Below are positions 33,694 through 46,066 of a stretch of DNA of 64,000 nt, in pieces. A model generated the notes under the pieces. It searched no databases, was not told the DNA's origin, and saw nothing but the letters and a program-made list of their open reading frames with translations. This stretch comes from Epiperipatus broadwayi (lineage: Eukaryota > Onychophora > Udeonychophora > Euonychophora > Peripatidae). The first letter of the stretch is position 1, and each line of letters starts with the position of its first letter. A program made the translations under genes and the position numbers. The stretch is from contig JAQFVV010006275.1 in NCBI GenBank assembly GCA_028023455.1, positions 806,001-870,000 of the forward strand, written 5' to 3'.

Positions 33694-35995
33694 TATATAA
33701 TTCAGCAATGCAAATAAGAAGATGAAGTGGGAGAAATTTTAATATAGTAATGATGCAGACAACACAATAAGCCATTCAATTCCAAAGAAAAATGGTCCAT
33801 ATTTGAAGAATATAGCATTTTTGTGGTTAAGCTTACTAATAGTAAATGCTTACGTGTGTTGATGAGATGTTTACCAAAATTCATACTCGAATATTAAACA
33901 GCCATAATAATTGATTTCTTCCAATGTATTTAAGATAATGTTCATATATTGATAAATCCAGATATTTAATTTCAAGAATGAAAGCTCATGGTGATTGTTG
34001 GTAATAATAGAAGTTCAACCTATGGTAGCACACAACTAAGGTAGATTGTAGATTGTCAGATTTCTTCATGATGTTGGGTAAAAATTTGAGAGTATGAGTT
34101 GAATGATTCCTTATTTCTTTTGAAAACATTGTATTTCTTATTGTCGAATATTGGAATAACTGATTCTTAATGTGTGAACAATTACAGATGCATTATAAAG
34201 CTGAAAATATTTTATGTATTTTTTAAGCATTTGCTTGAGGTTGATTGTACACTTATGAAACATTGATGTAGAGATGAAAAGTATTAGCAGATTTGGAAAA
34301 GTGTAGCATTTCTTCTGGATAATTATTGTATAAAAACAGATGTTGGTACAAGATTTAGCTTAAGTTGGTCATTGATAAACATTTTGGTTGGAAGTATACC
34401 CTATAATAGATTAAACAGAAATTTTAATTACGATTAAGGAGCACAAAGGTTTGGAATTTGGTTACAGTCTTAGAAACTGGTAGGTTGTCCATACATGATT
34501 TGATGGATAATTCATTTTGTTTAAATATCTAGATGATATGCCATCTAGAGATTTGATGTTATGCTGCTCTAATTGATCAACAAGCTTAATGGCATAATCT
34601 ATGAAAAAAATACACCTCACATATGAAAATGAAATATTTAGATATTTAAGTATAGCCTTTCCAACAATTTGTTTACTGACTTTTTTTTAAATATCTAAAA
34701 TAATTCCAACATCTCCTTTCTTTTTCAAAGATTTAATCACATGTTTCACATAAAATATGGTAAATCTTACATAAAATATGGATTCTTTGTTTTTGTGGTC
34801 ATTACTATATAATTTTTTGTATAATTCTTTAATATGCTTTTTATGATTGAAATAACAGATTATATAGCTGTTTTGCAGAACATCTATTTTACTGAATTTA
34901 TTTGAAAAGAATTAATGATTTATAAATTTAAATTTTAAATTTTTTTTAAAGATTAGAGATATCAAATGTTAATACTATCTTTCTTAATTGTTTTTGTCTA
35001 ATTTTGGATTAGCATATATCTTGCATCTCAGTAATTGATTATTTCACACCTTGAATATATTAAATATATTACTATTTTGAAATACAATTTTTTTAATAGT
35101 CAACATATAATTCAATTCTTTTCTGCTTTCATTTCTTTTCTGCTTTCATTTATATATTGCATTGCCCAATTCCCGTTTAGATTTTATTTTTTAATTTTAT
35201 AATGTACTTTTTTCCTATGTAAATATTGTCTACTAATTAATGTTTAATTTCATTTCTTTCTCTTTAAGCACATTTACTCAATGTATTTTTATCTTTTCAA
35301 TTTTAGCATTAAAATTTTCTTTGAATTTTATAATATTGTTTGTTTTATTAAACGAAATTCTCTAGTTTTTTTTTTATCAGAGAACTTTTTGGGATTAGAA
35401 ATTTCAATAATTAATATTTCTATTTAACTAAAGTGCTATCACTATTCAAATTGTTGATCTTTTATTTACAAAAACCTGAATCTATTTTTTTGTTTCCAGT
35501 ATGTGGATTTTTATAATAAAGAATATGTTAATTTTAAAATCAGTAGTTTCTTTACCTTTCTAATTTTATAATATCTAAAAATATCCTATTTTATATTAGT
35601 TTTTTAAATTCATACATTTATTTGTGTGCTTAAGTGAGTTTGCATATATTACTGTAGCTTTATTCAAATCTTGTTAAATATTTATAGTTTTGCATTTTTC
35701 TAATTGTGATTTCGTATAATTAAGTGTGTGTGTGTGTTTTGTATTTACATAGACATTAATTATCAAATTTTTAAGCATGGCACTAATTTGAAAAAAATAT
35801 ATAATTTCTTGTTTACAATAAAAAACTTGATTTGAAAATTTAAAATAAAATTTACTTAAATTTTTTTAAAAATTTAATTATTGTTCATTTGCCATTATCG
35901 TTATTACATATATAGAGCTAGTGTATCTAATAATTTATAAGTTTAAATCTGTAAAAATTATTACTAATAATAAAAATAATCAACATGCAAGTTGA
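33694..35995. other. AT-rich stretch, possible degraded coding in part
   Basis: Between about 34600 and 33900 the minus strand has several adjoining open pieces with normal-looking composition (for example DYAIKLVDQLEQHNIKSLDG near 34590-34530), but no family is recognisable. The remainder is filler. Confidence 0.35.
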
Positions 35996-36370
35996 GGCAT
36001 GTGATGTTTTAGTGGTTTAATACCAATCCTGACCAAACGTAGATAGTGACTATGGTTAATAAAAAAAAAGACACTAAAATGTATAGATACCGAACTGGGT
36101 TCAGATTTACATGACTATACAAGCAAATAAGTTTGGGGTTGAAGACATAATTGTGTTTTTATATTAGGTTCATAGTTTTATAATGAATTAAAAAATATAA
36201 GATGCAATCCTTTAAGATATAAGACTTCTCACTGATGAACCCCACAAGCTAGAAACTGGTCTGAATATATTAGATGAGTAACAGTAGTCAGGGATTTTGA
36301 TACACAAATCTTTTAGCATCCATTGATTTTTATGATTTGTACTGTGTAACTTTATTTATAACTTCTGAGT
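35996..36370 (+). repeat. dispersed copy of the 457-bp satellite unit
   Basis: Contains GGTTTAATACCAATCCTGAC, GACACTAAAATGTATAG, CTGATGA (36232-36238), GAAAC (36252-36256) and TTTTAGCATCCATTGATT in the order of the satellite unit. It is more diverged than the 13-14 kb copies. Between the boxes, ACCCCACAAGCTA no longer forms an obvious stem. Confidence 0.8.
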
Positions 36371-36557
36371 CTCCTTATCAATGTTGTTTATACTTATTAT
36401 ATTTTAAAATACATAAATTATTTTTCTGTAGATTTTTCTTATCTTGGTATCAAGTCATTATGGACTTTTATTAATGATATTAGGAGAATAAAACATCCTT
36501 ATGTTTGTATAAACTAATATTTTCTGTGAACATTTTTGTAATATAGTTTTGTAAATA

Positions 36558-37801
36558 CACCTGGGTCTCATTTTACGCAATAGATAGGTTCCTCAGAAAA
36601 CATGCGCAAACGAAATCGTGCAAAAATAGACGTAACTTACCTTGAAAAAGGGGGGATATGGACTGTGATTTTTTAAAATTCGCGTAAAAGCAAAGCACCA
36701 ACGTAAAATTACTTTAAAATTCACGCAAAAAAAAATAAGGAAATAAAATATGACTAATAAAAAATTTCAAATTTGAAAAAAATTGATACAAGACAAACTT
36801 TTTTAACTATTTTTTAACTATAATATTTAATTTTATTCAAAACAATATGTATTTTTATACATACATTTTTTTATACACATTTTAATTATTATTGCTATTT
36901 GCCGATAAACAGGTTCATTTGCAAACTGGTAAAAAATCAGATTCTTCACAAGAGAAAATACAACTAGCGCCAACTTTACTCTCTTGTTGTGTTAATGGTT
37001 TTCTGGTGACAATATAATTAGTAATTAATCTTTGAGATGATGATTTTATTAATTGTTTATGAATGCGAAGAGCATGTTCGTGATTAGTGTTATTAATAAG
37101 AAAATAATTTGCCAACTGATTAGAAAGTTGAAGATCTTCTCGAATCATTTTTGCAGTGAAAGGAGCAGGTTTGACTTCTGTTTCATTATCTTTTTCTACA
37201 TTTTCTTCTGTATCTAAACTTTTATTTTTGTCTTTAATTTTTTAATTTTCAATTCTGTTTAAAAATCAAATTTCGTTTTAAATCACATTAATTTCAGGTC
37301 ACCTTAAGTAATTTTTTAAATTGTTAATTACAATTAAAAATTAGATTTTAATTTTTAATTGTCAAATTTAATTGTACCCATTGCTGTTGCTCACCTTTTA
37401 AAAATAAACTTGCGGACACTAAATGAATAATAATTGATTACGTTCTTTTTTAAAAAGCAAAAACAGAATGTGATTTAAAATGCAAAATTAACACGCACAA
37501 TATTTGAACAAATTTACATTATGATCTTGTAAAATTTAATGTGTGTATACATAAAATGTGGAAATCATGATTTTAATTTCATTATTGCATAAAATCTTAC
37601 TATTATAAAGCACTGAAAATATTGAAATTACTAAGATGAAAGTCGAATTCCAATAATATGATATTACTTTCAATATGACGTAGTGCGTGAAATTTATTAT
37701 TTAAAGTAATAACGCATTATCGGAGTTCAACTTCCGAAGAAACATAAATTGCGTAACTTCAAAATCGCGTTAAATAAATCCGCGTAAAAAGAGACCCAGG
37801 T
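36558..37801. mobile_element. DNA transposon remnant, CCTGGGTCTC ends
   Basis: Left end ACCTGGGTCTCATTTTACGC and right end (inverted) ACCTGGGTCTCTTTTTACGC frame ~1.24 kb; further inside, more inverted ACGCG/GCGTAA-rich subrepeats occur on both sides. TA flanks both ends, as expected for the mariner/Tc1/pogo superfamily. A short minus-strand open stretch inside could be a transposase tail. CG dinucleotides are commoner here than around it. It is probably pogo/Tigger-like, by inference from the end style. Confidence 0.65.
36915..37148 (-). pseudogene. possible transposase C-terminal remnant
   Basis: 77 residues, including NNTNHEHALRIHKQLIKSS and RKPLTQQESK. A ...NxxxERALKxxRxLxxx...LTQxxI-type tail is seen in pogo/Tigger transposases, which fits the surrounding terminal repeats. 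There is no DDE catalytic region. The family assignment is tentative. Confidence 0.35.
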
Positions 37802-37803
37802 TA

Positions 37804-38390
37804 TATTGTATTGATGAATTTTGATTTTAATTTCATCAAAAATTTGTCCATTACAAAATTGTGGTGGAAACAGATTTGCTTAAAAAATTAGACCACATTT
37901 TTTAAAAAAAATCCTGTTATATTTTTACAGGAACTTTAAAAATAAAATGGATAAGGAATATTTCAGTGAGCTATAATTATAAATTAATGAAGAGAAAATA
38001 AATTTTTAAAAAATGAAATCAGAGTATATATTACTAGATTTGGAAAAAAATGTATACAGAGTAACATGCTTGGATAAGAGTTCCATTGTTTCTTTGATTA
38101 ATCATATCTAGTTTAAGTATTATTTGAAAATTCTTATCTAAATTAAATGACAAGAATTAATGACAAAAAATATAATACCAAACCATACAGATCATAGGTA
38201 TGGAGAAAACTAATAATGGATATAGCATAATTTTTGTATACTTAAAAGAATACATTATTACTAACTCCTACATATGTGGAAACAGTAACTTATTAAACTT
38301 TTTAGTCATGAAACTTTTAATAGTTAATAATTTTTGGCTTTGGAAAACAAAATGATATCATTAAGAAATAGTTGAAAAATAAAAATAGAG
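37804..38390. other. no gene seen
   Basis: AT-rich filler. Confidence 0.5.
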
Positions 38391-38981
38391 AAATAAGCAT
38401 TTATTTTATATAGCATATGTTTACAATTGTATACATTCAAATATCAGCCTTTTAAGCTAATTGTGCATATGCTTTGTGAGTGTTAATAATAAACGAATAC
38501 TTTCTCACCAATACAAGATATAGTATTTATGCAGGAATAAAAGGAATCCTCTTATTTCTATGACTCAAATGCTTATATATTAGCAAATCTGAAGTACTGG
38601 CAAGTAAAGCGTGAGGATGGAACCATCACTTTAAATTACTATATACGATGTCTGAATGAATGACGTGGGTGAAATTGTCTAGAATTTACTAAATGTCATT
38701 CCATCTGAAACTTAGTCATATATAAATTCTAGACAATTTCACCCACATCATTCATTCAGACATCGTATATAGTAATTTAAAGTGACGGTTCCATCCTCAT
38801 GCTTTACTTGCCAGTACTTCAGATTTGCTCATATATAAGCATTTGAGTCGTAGGAATAAGAGGATTTCTTTTATTCCTGCATAAATACTATATCTTGTAT
38901 TGGTGAGAAAGTATTTGTTTATTATTAACACTCGCAAAGCGTATGCACAATTAGCTTAAAAGGCTGATATTTGAATGTATA
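38391..38981. mobile_element. fold-back element, copy 1 (259-bp arms)
   Basis: Arms 38430-38688 and 38723-38981 are nearly exact inverted repeats around a 34-bp loop. Ends read TATACATTCAAATATCAGCC. A further ~39 bp to the left (38391-38429) is shared with copy 2 at 52966 but has no inverted partner on the right. No coding capacity. Confidence 0.9.
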
Positions 38982-39259
38982 AAAATAGAGAAAAGAAATT
39001 TCAGAGTTGAAATTTATTGTAATCATCTTCAGTCGTTTTGCTAAAAGGCATTATCAAGTCAAACTCCTTTCTCCAAATGCTTCTATTACTTGCTCTGTTT
39101 TTTTTTTTTTTTTTTTAAAAAAGAACTACATCTTTTTTTAATTAAAACTATCAACTTTTTTTTTTTTACTCTCCATAAGCTTTACAATATTTTTCCCAAA
39201 TATATGTATAACCCAATTATTTGTCTTAATTTCTTTAATGCAAACCTTTTTCACTTATT

Positions 39260-39530
39260 TTTTTTTTTAATTTCTTAATGCTTTTAACCTTGTTTTTTAA
39301 CTTCCCTTTTATTCAGCCTCTCATATCTTTTTAAAATATCTTTAGCTATTCTAATTTCTTCTTTTCTGTCATCACTTAAACAAGTTCACAAATATTTAAA
39401 AGTTTTAATTTTTTTTATCTTGCTTATTTGCTTTGTTACACTTATCTCAGACTGATTTCAGATTGTATCTGTTCTACTTAGCAATGTTATGTTCATTTTT
39501 TTCTTTATCTTTATATAGTGTCATGAGATT
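39260..39530 (-). pseudogene. LINE RT thumb fragment
   Basis: Minus strand reads KIKKIKTFKYL near 39420-39380, then SDDRKEEIRIAKDILKRY. This is the (F)KYLGxxLSxDG...EIxxRI block that follows the RT palm. Wording differs from the RTE LINE at 39.9-49.6 kb, so it is a separate element. Nearby T runs (39099-39117) break the frame. Confidence 0.5.
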
Positions 39531-39859
39531 AGCAGGACTGATAAAATAAATCAGTCTTACCTAACAATATTAATTTCTTTCTTATCCAGACAACATTCAT
39601 TAAGCAGACTCTACTAAATAAATGTAAACGAGTCTAGAAAATTACAGACAACATTCTTCTTTTTCCTTATCATTTTTTGCTGGAAAAGATCTTTTAATCT
39701 TACCAACAATTTATAATTCTTATTGAAATTTTTCCCATTTTAGATATTATCTTTATAAATGTTCCAACCAAGTAAACCAATTCCTGCTACCAAAAGTCTT
39801 TTTATATTAAACTCCACTTCAGTCTCTTAATTTTTTCAATGATGTCAATAATACCTGTT

Positions 39860-40857
39860 TGTTCTCTCACACATATATTTCATTTTCGATCTCTTCTTAT
39901 TATATTTTCATCGCTCCATACTTTGTTGAGTGGTCTGAAATCTCTGTCTCACTTTTCTGTTAAGTGTTTAAGTCTCAGATCCATAAATAAATAAGAATTG
40001 GTAAAGCATATTTATTAAAAACCTTCCTTTTCAAACACATAGGCATATTTCCTTCTAATATTAAGTTATTTCTACCAAAAGCACACCAACCAAGTTTAAT
40101 TCTATGATTAATTTCATCTATTATGTTTCCATCTGTAAGTAACAATTTGACCTAGATATTTATAGCTGCTAAATTCTTCTAACTCATCATTATCAATCTT
40201 TATTTTCATCTTTTGAGAAAATGCATTAAACATTACTTTTGTCTTTTTAACATTTTCTTTTAATCTTACTTTCATCTGATAACTCTTGCAACATTTCTTG
40301 AAGCTCTAGAGCATTATTTGCAAAAACAACTCCATCATCTGCAAAATCTAGATGATTTAAATAATCTTCATTTTCTTTTACCCTATTGACTTCCCATTTT
40401 ATCCCCAAAATACTTCTTTCAAAACTGCTGTAAAAGGTTTTAGAGATATGGAGTCACTCTGTTGTATACCCTTCTCAATGTTAATCTTCCTAGAATCATT
40501 ATGAAATCTAATTGTTGCTGTTGCATTTTTATAAATATTTTTCAAAGTATGATAATATTCTAGGTCTATACCTTAATGATCTAATATTTTAATCACTGAA
40601 ACAAAGCTTATAGAATCAAATATCTTTTAACATAATCTAATAATCCAAAGCATAATGGCAACTCAGATTCAGTGGTCCTTTTTATAACTTTTCTCAATAC
40701 TTGAATGTGATTCACTTAACAAAACCACTTTTAAATCCAGCTTGTTCATTTGGTTGGTTAAAATCCAAAATTCATTGTAGTTGAATTGTAATTATTTTGG
40801 TAAAAATTTTGTATAAAACTGAAAAAAAAAAACAGATGGGTTTGTAATTTCTAATAT
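39860..40857 (-). pseudogene. RTE/BovB-like LINE, RT and C-terminal segment
   Basis: Minus-strand continuation of the interrupted LINE. In order: SVLYKIFTKIITIQL and QPNEQAGFKSGF (RT motif 0/1, ~40800-40715), GIQQSDSISPK (motif B, ~40450), LNHLDFADDGVVFA (motif C, ~40340), LELQEMLQELSDES (~40300), then RIKLGWCAFGRNNLILEGNMP (~40110-40050) and RKVFNKYALPILI (~40020), matching the fragment at 17.8-18.3 kb. Motif A is obscured. Stops and frameshifts abound. The 3' tail beyond ~39860 is unclear. Confidence 0.85.
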
Positions 40858-40861
40858 CTTG

Positions 40862-42545
40862 TGTAACGGTATATAATATGCCTTTACATTATTTTAAATT
40901 AAAATAACAAGATTACAAATAAAAATTGATTTATTAAAAAGAAAAAAAACTAACTTAAAAACTGAAAATTAAAAGTTGTTTAACGTATATAATATATCGC
41001 ACAGATGGAATGAAAACTTTAAAAATATTATTTTCTTTTTAAAATAAAAAAGTATTTGAACGTACTTTTTTATAAAAAAAGTACAAGATCTAAAGATAAA
41101 ATATTTTTGTTAAAAGATTCCTATGTAATCTCATTAAATGGAAATGATTGTTTTATAAATTAAACGAAAATCAAACTAGCCCTTGGGGCTCTTATATAAA
41201 AAAGTCAGATGAAAGATATAGATAAGAGAACAAAAAAAATTAGATGTCCAATTGAAGCAGCAAACCAATGCTCAGACCTTAATGAAAATGATTGGAACAG
41301 GAAACTTATGTTCAATGAATCCGGGGGATTACTATAAAAAGAAAAATATCCAAATTAAGAACAGTTCCAGTTTGATTTTTTTGAGAAGGGTGATAAGACA
41401 CACTGTTCACTCTCTCTCACTTATTTCAAATGAAATGACTGTTGAATTATGAATGGTACTGTTGCAGACCCCGAATCATATGGGTACTGCAATTAAATAG
41501 TAACAGGATTAAACCAGCTAAGGCAGCCTCCGGATTGAGAACTACAGTATGAACAACAGACCAGTTTTCCATTAATAAAGTCTTTGCGGGAATTGGCCCA
41601 AGGAATCGTGAGCTCTTCTACTGTAAAGTATGAACTATACAATTTTAAAAAATTTTTAAAAAAAGTAATTAAGAACTTTCATCAACATTTGACAAGCTAA
41701 ACCTAATTTTTTATAATGAATTTTAATCTGACTTAAAATTTCAAAATCAATTATTGATGTTTAATTTTAAATATTTTGAGTTTGCTGATTTAATCATTTC
41801 CTTTTTTTTTAAATATTTATTGACTAAATTATTTAAATGCATTAAATTTAAGTTGGGTATAGATGACTGCATGGATTCGTTAACGTTTAATTATTTTTTT
41901 ATTTTCATATTTGATTAAAATATATAGATATTCGGTAAATATGATACCTCACATTGAGTATCTAAAAATGTATTTATTCGAGTGTCTTTTAAGTTATTGG
42001 TGTCAATGCGGCATCTTATGATGAATGCCATTGGGTTTCTTGTAAATTTCCCTCTGCAATTCCATCAATGACTTTATATTTTGATCGTTTATGTTTATTT
42101 TGAAATGTTTTTAACTGAGTAATCTATGTAGCCTATCTATACTCAACATTATAAAACAAACTTTTATAAAATGTCCATCTGTGCGGACTTTCTTAATAAT
42201 TTAAATTTAAAAATTAATAACCAATCTAAAATAATAAATTTTATTCCTCAAATTTTAAATGTTTATATATGTTTATAAATGTTTTTTGTGTGTTATTACT
42301 GGCAGTGGCTTTTAATTTTTTAATATTGAAGATATATTTAAAATAAAATTATATATTATAAATCTCTGCTGTTCCCTGAGCTAGTGGCATGGGCTGATGG
42401 TCGGAATAAACCATATATACATAAAAGTTAGATCTTAACAGTCATATCTGCCTACTCTATAAATTTTCTAGGTTCAAGTAGCCTAGTGGCACCCTGTACG
42501 GCAGATACAGTAAGACTGTCAGCTTCAAATTCCCCAACCATTATA
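40862..42545 (+). mobile_element. solo LTR, long-LTR family
   Basis: 1,684 bp, starting TGTAACGGTATA and ending CCATTATA, flanked by CTTG at 40858-40861 and 42546-42549. Segments match the 2.19-kb LTRs at 43.9-49.0 kb: GTATCTAAAAATGTATTTATT, TGATCGTTTATGTTTA, CTGGCAGTGGCTT, CTGCCTACTCTATAAATTTT. Removing it with one CTTG restores the LINE frame between a FKKDDK-type block and the RT motif. Its internal region is gone, presumably by LTR-LTR recombination. Confidence 0.88.
41333..41366 (+). promoter_or_regulatory. solo-LTR core promoter
   Basis: TATAAAA (41333-41339) and CAGTT (41362-41366) have the same 30-base spacing as in the full LTRs, within homologous sequence, so this is the likely start of the old R region. 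Confidence 0.55.
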
Positions 42546-43856
42546 CTTGTTTATCATCTTTTTTAAATATTAATATTAGTATAGCATTTTTCCAATCATC
42601 TGGTACATCTTTATCATTTAGACATTTGGGATATAACTTTTCCAAAAAAAATTGTATTTCTTTCCCTGTTTCTTTTAAGATATCAATTATAATTTTCCCT
42701 TCTTCATAAATTTAATTGCATGCTTTACTTCTTCATTTAAAATCTGGGCAATGCACAAGATATTGTAGTTGTAGAAGGTATTTTTTCTTGTTCTTTATTG
42801 CTATATAATTCTTGATAGAACTTCTACACATTTCATGGTGTCATCTCTCATTTTAGTAATAGTTCCTTTTTTTTTCTTATTGCAGAAATAAGTTTCCTAC
42901 CAATACCAAGATGTTGCTTTACACTTTTGAGACTTTTATTCTTTTCTATAGCTTTTCTTGTTAGTTCATAATTGTACTTTCTTACATCATCATCAACTTT
43001 TTCACACCACTTTAAAAAATTCAAGATATTCAATCCTTTTTAATGCATCATTTTTATATATTTTCATATTTCTTATTTTCTTCATATATTATCTTGTTTC
43101 AGAAGGAATTTTACTGAACAATTGCTGCTTTTTTGTTCAAGCTATCTTTGTTGTAGTTTTTAAAAATGTATTAGTTATCATCCTATAGAATTCATTCAAA
43201 TTTGAATTATGTTCAAAATCTATTGATATTTGAAAATGATTTTCAACTTCTAATTTAAATTTGTTGCAATTTTTCTGAAGATTAGGAATATTAACTGTAA
43301 ATACTGTTTTTCTTAATAATTTTTTTACATTAACATGTATCTTACATCTTATCAATTGATGATCACTTCCTGTGTCAAATTTATTAAAAACAGTACAATC
43401 TTGAAATATATATATATATTCTATTAGTCAAAATATAATCCAATTCTGCTGTACCTTTATTTGGATATTTCCATGTCCATTAGCGTTTAATATTTTTCTC
43501 AAAAAAAAAAAGAATTCATAATATAAAGTTTCTCTTTTTCTGCAAATTCCACAAATCTATGACCTCTCTCATTTCTATCACCATAACTAAATTTACTTAC
43601 AGCATTTTCATCTTTTAATTGTTTACCAATTCAAGCATTAAAATCTCCCATGGCAATTTTAAAATGTTTTTGGTTTGATCCAATGAGAATTTGTTGAAGT
43701 ATAAATCTGAATTATCTGCATTTGATATCTGCTATAAATTTGAATAACTAATCTTGCTTTCCTGTCCGATATACCATCAATCTCCACAATGTTATTTTTT
43801 CTCTTTTTATTTATAATGAATCCTAGTCCACTAGTATTTCCAATGTTTGTTCCTAG
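42546..43856 (-). pseudogene. RTE/BovB-like LINE, endonuclease-to-RT segment
   Basis: Minus-strand middle of the LINE: LGFIINKKRKNNIVEIDGI and RKARLVIQIYSRYQMQIIQI (endonuclease, ~43830-43690), AMGDFNA (catalytic GDFN, ~43655), DRNERGHRFVEFAE (~43590), GSDHQLIRCKIH (catalytic SDH, ~43370-43330), then a Lys-rich linker and the start of the RT (ILILIFKKDDK, ~42590). Several catalytic-block residues survive, but stops are frequent. It is flanked by the two LTR insertions. Confidence 0.88.
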
Positions 43857-44333
43857 TGTAACGAGCACAGACGTTCGTTACATTGTTTTTTTTTATATAT
43901 ATTATTAAACAAGTTAAAATAAAAAGTTCGCATTTAAAAACTTTCTTTAAAAATTAAAAATTGAAATTAAAATATCGTCTTAAACTCTTATATATTAAGT
44001 CGCACAGATAATAAAAAATTATTAAAATAAAACTTTATTAAAGAAAAAGTATTTTAAAACTAAATTTTAAAAAGATTTGGAGATGAAATTATATCTTTAA
44101 ATTTATTTTTAAATATATTTTTGATTTGGAAAACAGGTTAATTAATCAGAAATGGAAATGATTGTTAATTAGTTAAATGTAAACCAGCCTTCAGCATTTA
44201 AATGTAAAAACACTAGTCAGATAGGAAAACAATAGAAACTGTTAGCAAATAAGAAGAAATCCCTATGGAATCGGACCGCAGCGAAAGGACCATCGCATCG
44301 GTGACGTAATGTAAATTCAATCCTTCACATTAA

Positions 44334-44367
44334 TATAAAAGGAAAATTTGGAAATTATTAATCAGTG
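44334..44367 (+). promoter_or_regulatory. 5' LTR core promoter (TATA + initiator)
   Basis: TATAAAA at 44334-44340 and TCAGTG at 44362-44367; the A of TCA is 30 bases after the first T of TATA. TCAGT is the arthropod initiator consensus. It would place the U3/R boundary near 44364. The same pair is at 47293-47326 in the 3' LTR. Confidence 0.65.
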
Positions 44368-45960
44368 ACTGGAAATTGATTATCACGATGTGACTATATG
44401 TAGTAGTACGGAGTTGGAGGAATTGACAGACGCACGGTCAATTCTTTCAGCTGTTAAAGAAAGGAGAAATGAACTATCGTTTCCTACATTGAGGACCAAC
44501 CAAATTAAAAAACCTCCGAATGAATAAATAAAACATCGGCTAAATGTATACCAATATCTTCAGGACGGCGTGGGAATTCCCGTTCAAACTTACAAACGAC
44601 AGATAAAGATGAACTGTTTAAAACCGTAAGAACTTTACAATTAATGAACATTAAGTTAAAAACTTTGCGTATTTAAAATAATTGCATTAGTTTCCTATCT
44701 GACCAAACTAATTAATAATGTTATTTGATGTATTTTTTTTCTTATTTATTTTGTAAAATCATTTCCATTTATTTATTTTTTGTTCTTTAAGTTTTATTAT
44801 GATTGTTGTTTCCGTTAAATTAATTATAAAAATGTTAAACTTAAGTCGGGCGTGAATGGCTGTATAGATTTTTAAAGTTATATTAGGGGAGGGTAATCTT
44901 AGGTTATTTATGTCGTTGTTAGATTGGGTCAATGGATTGGATATATTGATGTAGTTAGTATATGTAATCGGAGATTCGCTACGGGCAGAATCGTTTATAT
45001 ATACGCCGCACTCACCCGTTTGCCTATGGAAGGAATTATAAGACGGAGAACGCAGTTCCTTTCTATGGAGTTTTTTTTTTTATTGTTCTTCTCGTTAGAT
45101 AGATGTAATATTCCTATCTGATTGAGAGTCAATGTCTTTTCTTAATTCTTTTGGTGCTGCCGTATTTCGTATTACATTGAATACATCGATGTATCAGATG
45201 GATTGATGCCAGTTTGACTGCGAATTTTAGCCTAAGGTTAAATAGGGATAGAATATTTTATTTTTAAATGCAAATCTATGTAGTCGATTCAGGCTCGATC
45301 CTAAATAAAACTATTAAATTTAAGTTGTTTATAGACGCTTGCATGGATTGTTTATCGGTTAACTATGTTTTGCGTTTTCATATTTGATCAAAATATATAG
45401 ACATTCGATAAATAATGATACCTTACGGTGAGTATCTAAAATGTATTTATTCGGATGTCTTTTAAGTTATTGGTGACGATGCAAGTATCTTACGATGAAT
45501 ACTAGAGGGTTTCTTATAATTCCCTATGCAATTGTCAGTAATCAATAATTTTGTATTTTGATCGTTTATGTTTACTTTGAAATGTTTTGACCGTTGAAAT
45601 CTATGTAACCGATCTATAGCAACATATTAAACAGGTTTATAAGCCCATCTGTGCGAACTTGATTAAAAATTTAAATTTATAATATAATAGTAACTCAATG
45701 TAAATTAAAGTAAAATCAAAGTTAAAAATAATGTTAAATGTTTAAAGGTAAATCACTAAAATAATTTTAAACCTTATATATATGTGCATAAATAAATCTG
45801 TTTGTATGATAATTACTGGCAGTGGCTTACTTTATTCTTTTATATACTAGTAAATGATATTATTAAATCTCTGCTATTCCACTGAGCTAGTGACAATGGG
45901 CTAACGATCTAAATATGTAAATAAAGTGGAATCCTAACAGCGCGTATCTGCCTACTCTAT

Positions 45961-45995
45961 AAATTTTTCTAGGCCATTTGAGCCTAGAAAAATTT
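45961..45995. repeat. perfect hairpin unique to the 5' LTR
   Basis: AAATTTTTCTAGGC and GCCTAGAAAAATTT (14-bp arms) enclose CATTTGA. The 3' LTR at 48920-48960 and the solo LTR have a loop in the other orientation and an unrelated right flank (GGCGCCC or GGCACCC). Confidence 0.9.
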
Positions 45996-46048
45996 GGTAG
46001 TGCGGTGCGGTGCGATGCGATCTACCACTTCGTTTGGATCGTTATAAT

Positions 46049-46066
46049 TGGCGTCCCAAGTGTGGC
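46049..46066 (+). promoter_or_regulatory. primer-binding site
   Basis: TGGCGTCCCAAGTGTGGC begins two bases after the 5' LTR; TGG complements the CCA end of a tRNA. Which tRNA primes cannot be settled without a tRNA set. Confidence 0.65.

Larger units (their letters stand above)
43857..46046 (+). repeat. 5' LTR (2,190 bp)
   Basis: Starts with TGTAACGA-GCACAGACGT-TCGTTACA, itself a hairpin. Differs from the 3' LTR by small indels and a few substitutions, and by a local rearrangement at 45961-45995. Confidence 0.92.

Noticed and set aside
33900-34620. Adjoining minus-strand open pieces suggesting a decayed gene
   Set aside because: No RT, transposase, GIY-YIG or host-domain motif could be identified, so it is mentioned only under the filler entry.
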